Below are positions 59,576 to 64,000 of a stretch of DNA of 64,000 nt, piece by piece. Source of the stretch: Oryzias latipes (Eukaryota; Chordata; Actinopteri; Beloniformes; Adrianichthyidae); NCBI RefSeq assembly GCF_002234675.1, contig NC_019862.2:26160160-26224159 (forward strand). The letters run 5' to 3'. A program made the position numbers and the translations under genes. How positions within the stretch are numbered: position 1 is the stretch's first letter; every line of letters begins with the position of its first letter. The notes under the pieces are model-generated. The model did not search any database. It was not told the DNA's origin and saw only the letters and a program-made list of their open reading frames with translations.

Positions 59576-60555
59576 TATTATAAAGATCAAGGACAAAACA
59601 AAACCCATCTTTATTATGACCTGATCCTTCTTAAAAGGTCTGAAAGTGTGAAATGCTGACCCAAATCCTTTTTACTTGACTTAAGTTCAGTTTGTGTCCT
59701 AATAGCAAGTTAAGTAACACAAGGATACACCTGGATACACATGTATGTAGCGCTGTTGATTATAAAACCCAAACACATTCCCTTTTCATGATGTTTTTCA
59801 TCAAACTGCACTGTAAAAACAGGCCCCTTTAAAAAAGATAAAACATTTGTACCCCATTGGCAGTTTATCTTCAAAATAAGGTTTTTTGCTTTTGAAAAAC
59901 TTTCTTGATGAGATAATTTTTCATGTAAGACAGATTTATTTTTCTTTTTACTTTTCAAGATTTCATTTTTTGCAGTGTGAGCACATTAGCAGGGATGTTA
60001 CCACGCACACAACCTGGCATGCAGATTTTAAAATGTATATATTTTCCATTCACAAATTAGAAATGCATCTTTGAGAGACATTTATCATAGTCATAAGACT
60101 GACAGTTGCACAGACTAAACAGGGGTTCCTTAGCCTTTTGGTAGAACACAAAGAAACACATAGATGATTAAAAAAAAAGCTGCCTTTGAGACTAGCTATT
60201 AAAAGAGACCAGTCCCAAAACAGACAAACAATTTGATAGCAACAACATTGACATCAGAATCTGCAGATCAGAGAATGTTTGGATGTCATCCACCATTACA
60301 AACTACAAATGGATCAGTGGAGGAACACAGAGGGTGAGGCGTGTATGTAATATATCTGTCTTTTTGCACTAGAGATAAAAAAGGAGCTTAATTTTACGAG
60401 GAAGAGAAAAGTTCTGCCTTTTTTTATGTACTTGTGGTTTTTGACATAAATCTGATGCTTTATTAGTGTCAATAAAACTTGAATAATTGATGATGCATTC
60501 ATCAGATTTTAAGGCGAGACAAGACAGGTTTATTTGTACAACAAAAGTCATACTC
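59576..60555. other. AT-rich intergenic DNA
   Basis: No gene, repeat family or regulatory pattern recognised. Confidence 0.4.
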
Positions 60556-60558
60556 TAA

Positions 60559-61397
60559 AGGCCCGTACACAACGGAACGAATATTCACCAGCCGTCACTC
60601 GCCAGCGTTTTTCAACACGTTTTTTGTGTTCACACCCAGGCGATTTTCGCTGACGATGAGCCGAGCGAACATGCAATTTCGTTCCCTGACATTAGATGGC
60701 GCTTAATGTAAAACAGAAATACTCCTGTAGACAAGGTGGCGCTGCGCAACTTTATGCTTCTTAAAGTCGCTTTTCACTCAGAAGTATTTACGCGTTTGTC
60801 AGAATCAAACAAAAAAAACATGAATATTTCCAGCACCAGTAGCTCTAGCTCCAGTTCCAGCAAAGAAGAAACTGTTATTCTGTTTATGATGAAAGACGCC
60901 GGAAAAGACGACGATTTTGGGTACATCCCATAGTTACGAGAAGAGAAGAACCTGGGGAGTTTTATCGACTGGTACAAGAGCTGAAAATGTATCATGAGCG
61001 TTTTCAGGGATATTTTAGAATGTCCGTCAGTGAGTGCATCTTCTTCGTCTTATTTCTTCGCGGCAGTGTAGACGCTACTTGGCGTATATCTTCGCCGTGA
61101 CGTATGTGTGCTCAGCAAGACAGTTTTGTGTTTGAGCGCTCCCAAGTTGTGTTTTACTGTAACTTCAGAAGCTCCAGATACGTGTGCAAAAGCGCCATTC
61201 TCATTGGTCGCATAGTTTTTGAGGTGGCGCGTCAAACCAAAAAAACGAACCCGAGGCTTTTTTTAAAAAATGAAGCTTCTACGCATGGCGTTTTTCGCGT
61301 CGGTGTGCACACTCACATTGGTGCCCTTTGTTTAGTCACGAGGCGTTAAACGTCGGCGAATATTGCACACGAAATTCGTCCCGGTGTGAACGGGCCT
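60559..61397 (+). mobile_element. PIF/Harbinger element, 839 bp, TAA target duplication
   Basis: The ends are inverted (AGGCCCGTACACAACGGAAC on the left, complement of AGGCCCGTTCACACCGGGAC on the right) and flanked by TAA (60,556-60,558 and 61,398-61,400), the 3-bp duplication of PIF/Harbinger. Inside, the plus strand around 60,895-61,050 encodes a broken piece of the transposase N-terminal region (FGYIP, LREEKNLGSF, FRDILECPSVS), with stops. The catalytic part is gone, so the copy is a deletion derivative. Confidence 0.85.
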
Positions 61398-61402
61398 TAA
61401 GG

Positions 61403-62151
61403 CAGTGTTTTTTAACTGATCTAAAAGCATTTCCCATCTCCAGGACATCAGCTCTTTGTTCATCCAAACAGGCCCTGATAAAACACTGAATAGTTAGGAA
61501 TATGAAAGATCATAAAATACTTTTTTCTTTGTCTGTATTTGATTCTATTAAAGAAATTTTGATAAGAATGATGGTACCGCGACTTGGCTGCAGCTAAAGC
61601 TGTTTTCGGAAAAGTCCTGCCCCTTTAACTATCTCCACCAATCATTCTTGGAGGCTTAATCACACGTCATCAGTCTGACCAATGAGAAGTGGTTAAAGTC
61701 TTCAGTTGCTTGTTCCAATTCTGCTCGTAAAGTCTCTCAGTTCCAACAAAAATACCAGCCAAAGCTCGTCTTTAGCGGTTTAATTTTCCCCAGGATCCGG
61801 TGTCAGACCGTGGAACATGTGAACAAAACAATGAAGCTAGGAGACGCTAGTCTGTCTGCCACTACATCTCCCATGATGCATTGGGTTAAAGTGACAGCGT
61901 CTCAGCGCACAGTAAGTCTCTCCTCTTAAACGTCTTGAAACCACAACGAACACACATCAAACATTTTTCAAATCTTTTAACTTAACTTTTATTACATCTT
62001 TTAGAAAAAAACAGCTGCAGATTGTGGAGGGGCTATAGATCAATTCAGACTATAAGTTTCTTCTTTTTTTTAATTTTTGGATGCTGGTGTGCCGCGGGAC
62101 TTTTGTCAAGGATAAAGTGTGCCGTGGCTCAAAAAAGGTTTAAAAACACTG
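61403..62151. mobile_element. hAT-like non-autonomous element
   Basis: The left end CAGTGTTTTTTAAC and the right end complement CAGTGTTTTTAAACC are inverted. The subterminal GTGTGCCGCGGGAC and GTGTGCCGTGGCTCAAAAAA phrases near 62,090-62,135 are typical of a common vertebrate hAT repeat. The flanks CCTTAAGG and ATCTAAGG agree at only five of eight bases, so the left boundary is less sure than the right. Confidence 0.5.
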
Positions 62152-62975
62152 ATCTAAGGGAGTCAAAGTGCTTTACAGAAGAATGAGAAATTTGAAAGCC
62201 CAACAAGATAACCACTAAACAGTAAAGATGCACTATAAAGCGTAAAATCATGAGAAATACCTTTAACAAGATTAGCAAAGAGGGGTGCAGAAAAAAAGAC
62301 TTTCACTTGTAGATTAATCTAAAGGTTTGTACCCAGAACTTGTGCTATGTTGGTTTGTCTAATGTCATCAGCACTGCTGCTCCAGATTGCATAAAAGCAA
62401 AACGCTGTTTCACTCTGTTTAGTCCTGATCAAGACCAAATCAGATTATGACCATAAAATCATTAACAGGCTGGAGTGTGGTTTTCAGGTCTAATGTAAAA
62501 CGTTGCTTTTTCTGCTACCTTTCTTTGAAGTCCTGTTTTGTTTAACTATTATTGTTGTTTTTTTCCTGTCTTCTGCAAAACTTTTACATCTTTGTAAAAG
62601 TAGTTTTAGATTTTACTGTCAAGATTTGATTCTTTCGAGGAAACCACACATATTATTCTTAAGTGTGCACCAGAGGAATGCCTTGAGGCAAAAACAAAAA
62701 AAAAACAGCTTTATCAGCTGTTTACATTTCAGCAGAATACTCTCATGCTCAGAATGTCAAGTTACTGTTATGATGTGGGCTGTGCTTTGCTCCAGGGCAG
62801 AGCATGAAGTATCTGTTAAGTTTTGTCTCAGGAACTCTGCTTTATGACTGCAACACTATGTGCACTTTTAACTCACAAATCATAATTTATCCATGCATTA
62901 AATTTGTGCTGATGCTTATTTTTATAAAACCCACTCTGAACCAGAACTGCTAGTCTCCGCCTGTGTTCTGTTCAC
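62152..62975. other. Intergenic DNA, no gene recognised
   Basis: The short plus-strand frame at 62,503-62,847 has no recognisable motif or splice context. Confidence 0.4.
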
Positions 62976-62979
62976 TCGA

Positions 62980-63490
62980 GTAGATAAGGAGGGGTAAGGG
63001 GGAAGCCCAGCCATTTTTTCTCTGCAAAAACCATCCAATTATTTAATTTTTTCAGGCCATCACATTTGGCGGGGCAGTCACAGAATTTAGGGGGCATTCC
63101 CCCGCCTGCCCATGCCTTCATCAGGCCTTGCTGCTGCCTCCATTTGCATGATTTCAGTCCTTTCCTATTCTGACATGGATCTTGTTGCAGGATGAACCCC
63201 TGAACATAGGTGCAGTGCAGAAGTAGAACTACATGTTGCTGCAGAATGATGTGGTAACCGTGTTGGCTCAGGTTCCCTCTCACGCTGTCAGTCACCCACC
63301 ATGAATCTTACAAAACAACTCCATATCATTACACTTCCCCCTCCATGTTTCACAGTTGATGCTACACCCAGTGGAGCCATCCTTTCACCCATTTTTTTTA
63401 CAAAGACTCTGCACGATTAACCAAAGATTTCAAACTGCGAATCATCGATCATCATCATCATTCTTGCAGTCTTTCACAGTCCAGTGGGTG
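62980..63490 (-). pseudogene. Tc1-like transposase relic
   Basis: Read on the minus strand from 63,480: DSQFEIFG, then VKHGGGSVMIW near 63,340, then GYHIILQQH and GFILQQDP near 63,250-63,190. These are conserved blocks around the catalytic aspartates of Tc1 transposases. Stops and frameshifts break the frame, and the region after the second aspartate is scrambled. It is a different copy from the relic at 6.1 kb. Confidence 0.75.
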
Positions 63491-64000
63491 TGTTTAATGG
63501 CCCGAGGAAGCCTGTTCAGTCTTAGATTCCTTTCTTGCTGCAACTCATCCTGTCAGCCCAGCAGCTCAAAGTCTTCTCTTCACATTTCCAGTGACCACAG
63601 TTAAGCTGTTTGTGAAGCTTTAGACTTGTAAGCTGCCTAATATGCAGGTTTTAACTTGCCTCGTGATTCACTTGTGACTTCGGTTCCGTCATACCTCTTA
63701 CTGTTTGAGATCCTTTCAATTCTTAGTTTTGAGGCTAAAAGTAACTGTTCTCACAGACACTTTGACTTTCTTTCTCTTTCTGTCAGTAAGAAAGTCTTTT
63801 CCATTGGTTTTTTTTTTTCCCCTTTTTTTGCCATTTTTTTCAAACAACACACTAATTTTAGCAGAATAATATTTAAGTTCATGAGGATTTGGCACCACAT
63901 TAAGTTCTAAATTTAAAAAAAAAGTTCCTGTAGAAATTACTTTTAAAACTTATCAACCATTGTTGCACATAAATAGACTCAAATTGTTCATTGTTAAATT
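63491..64000. other. Sequence at the window edge, probably more Tc1 relic then AT-rich DNA
   Basis: The part to about 63,780 may still belong to the same decayed Tc1 copy, because it keeps a similar composition, but I could not align it. Beyond that it is T-rich. Confidence 0.3.

Overview
This is a window of teleost fish nuclear DNA. The evidence is the vertebrate-style split genes with GT-AG introns, low GC content, and fish-type interspersed repeats: L2, RTE/Rex3-like and other LINEs, tRNA-derived SINEs, and Tc1, hAT, Harbinger, Tigger and piggyBac-like DNA elements. The species cannot be fixed from the sequence. There is no bacterial gene, CRISPR array, rRNA or functional tRNA.

The host content is a tandem array of four flavin-containing monooxygenase (FMO, FMO5-like) genes, all on the minus strand: A (23,082-28,529), B (32,210-36,259), C (39,706-43,484) and D (47,728-51,414). 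Joining exons by splice signals, reading phase and family alignment gives uninterrupted proteins of 561, 548, 551 and 552 residues. Each has the FAD motif GxGxxG, the FMO signature FxGxxxHxxxY, the NADPH motif GxGxSG, an F(A/C)TGY motif and a hydrophobic C-terminal tail. Degenerate relics of the first coding exon lie between A and B (about 30.6 kb) and upstream of D (about 58.0 kb), so the array was once larger. Gene D has a visible TATA box and a likely non-coding first exon near 52.9 kb.

The FMO genes agree on most exon sizes (189, 166, 143, 197/200 and 73 nt). They differ in where one 356-nt exon is interrupted: after 148 nt in A, 136 nt in B and D, and 234 nt in C. C and D also split their last exon at different points. 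C and D each have one GC-AG intron.

The left third (1-23 kb) has no recognised host gene and is mostly transposon. It holds an L2 LINE carrying a nested piggyBac-like MITE (1.4-3.8 kb), another LINE 3' end (4.9-5.6 kb), and a young Ty3/gypsy LTR retrotransposon with 620-bp LTRs, an intact pol and a frameshifted gag (6,372-12,795). It also holds a ~344-bp tandem repeat (13.0-14.5 kb), a Tigger-like element with TA target duplication (16.9-17.65 kb) and a second L2 with an internal deletion (18.5-20.6 kb). The right end (52-64 kb) is again transposon debris: a degenerate gypsy pol, L2, a PIF/Harbinger element, a hAT-like end and a Tc1 relic.

I found no clearly new biological system. The most informative signals are the intron-position diversity in the FMO array and several insertions whose boundaries can be read to the base.
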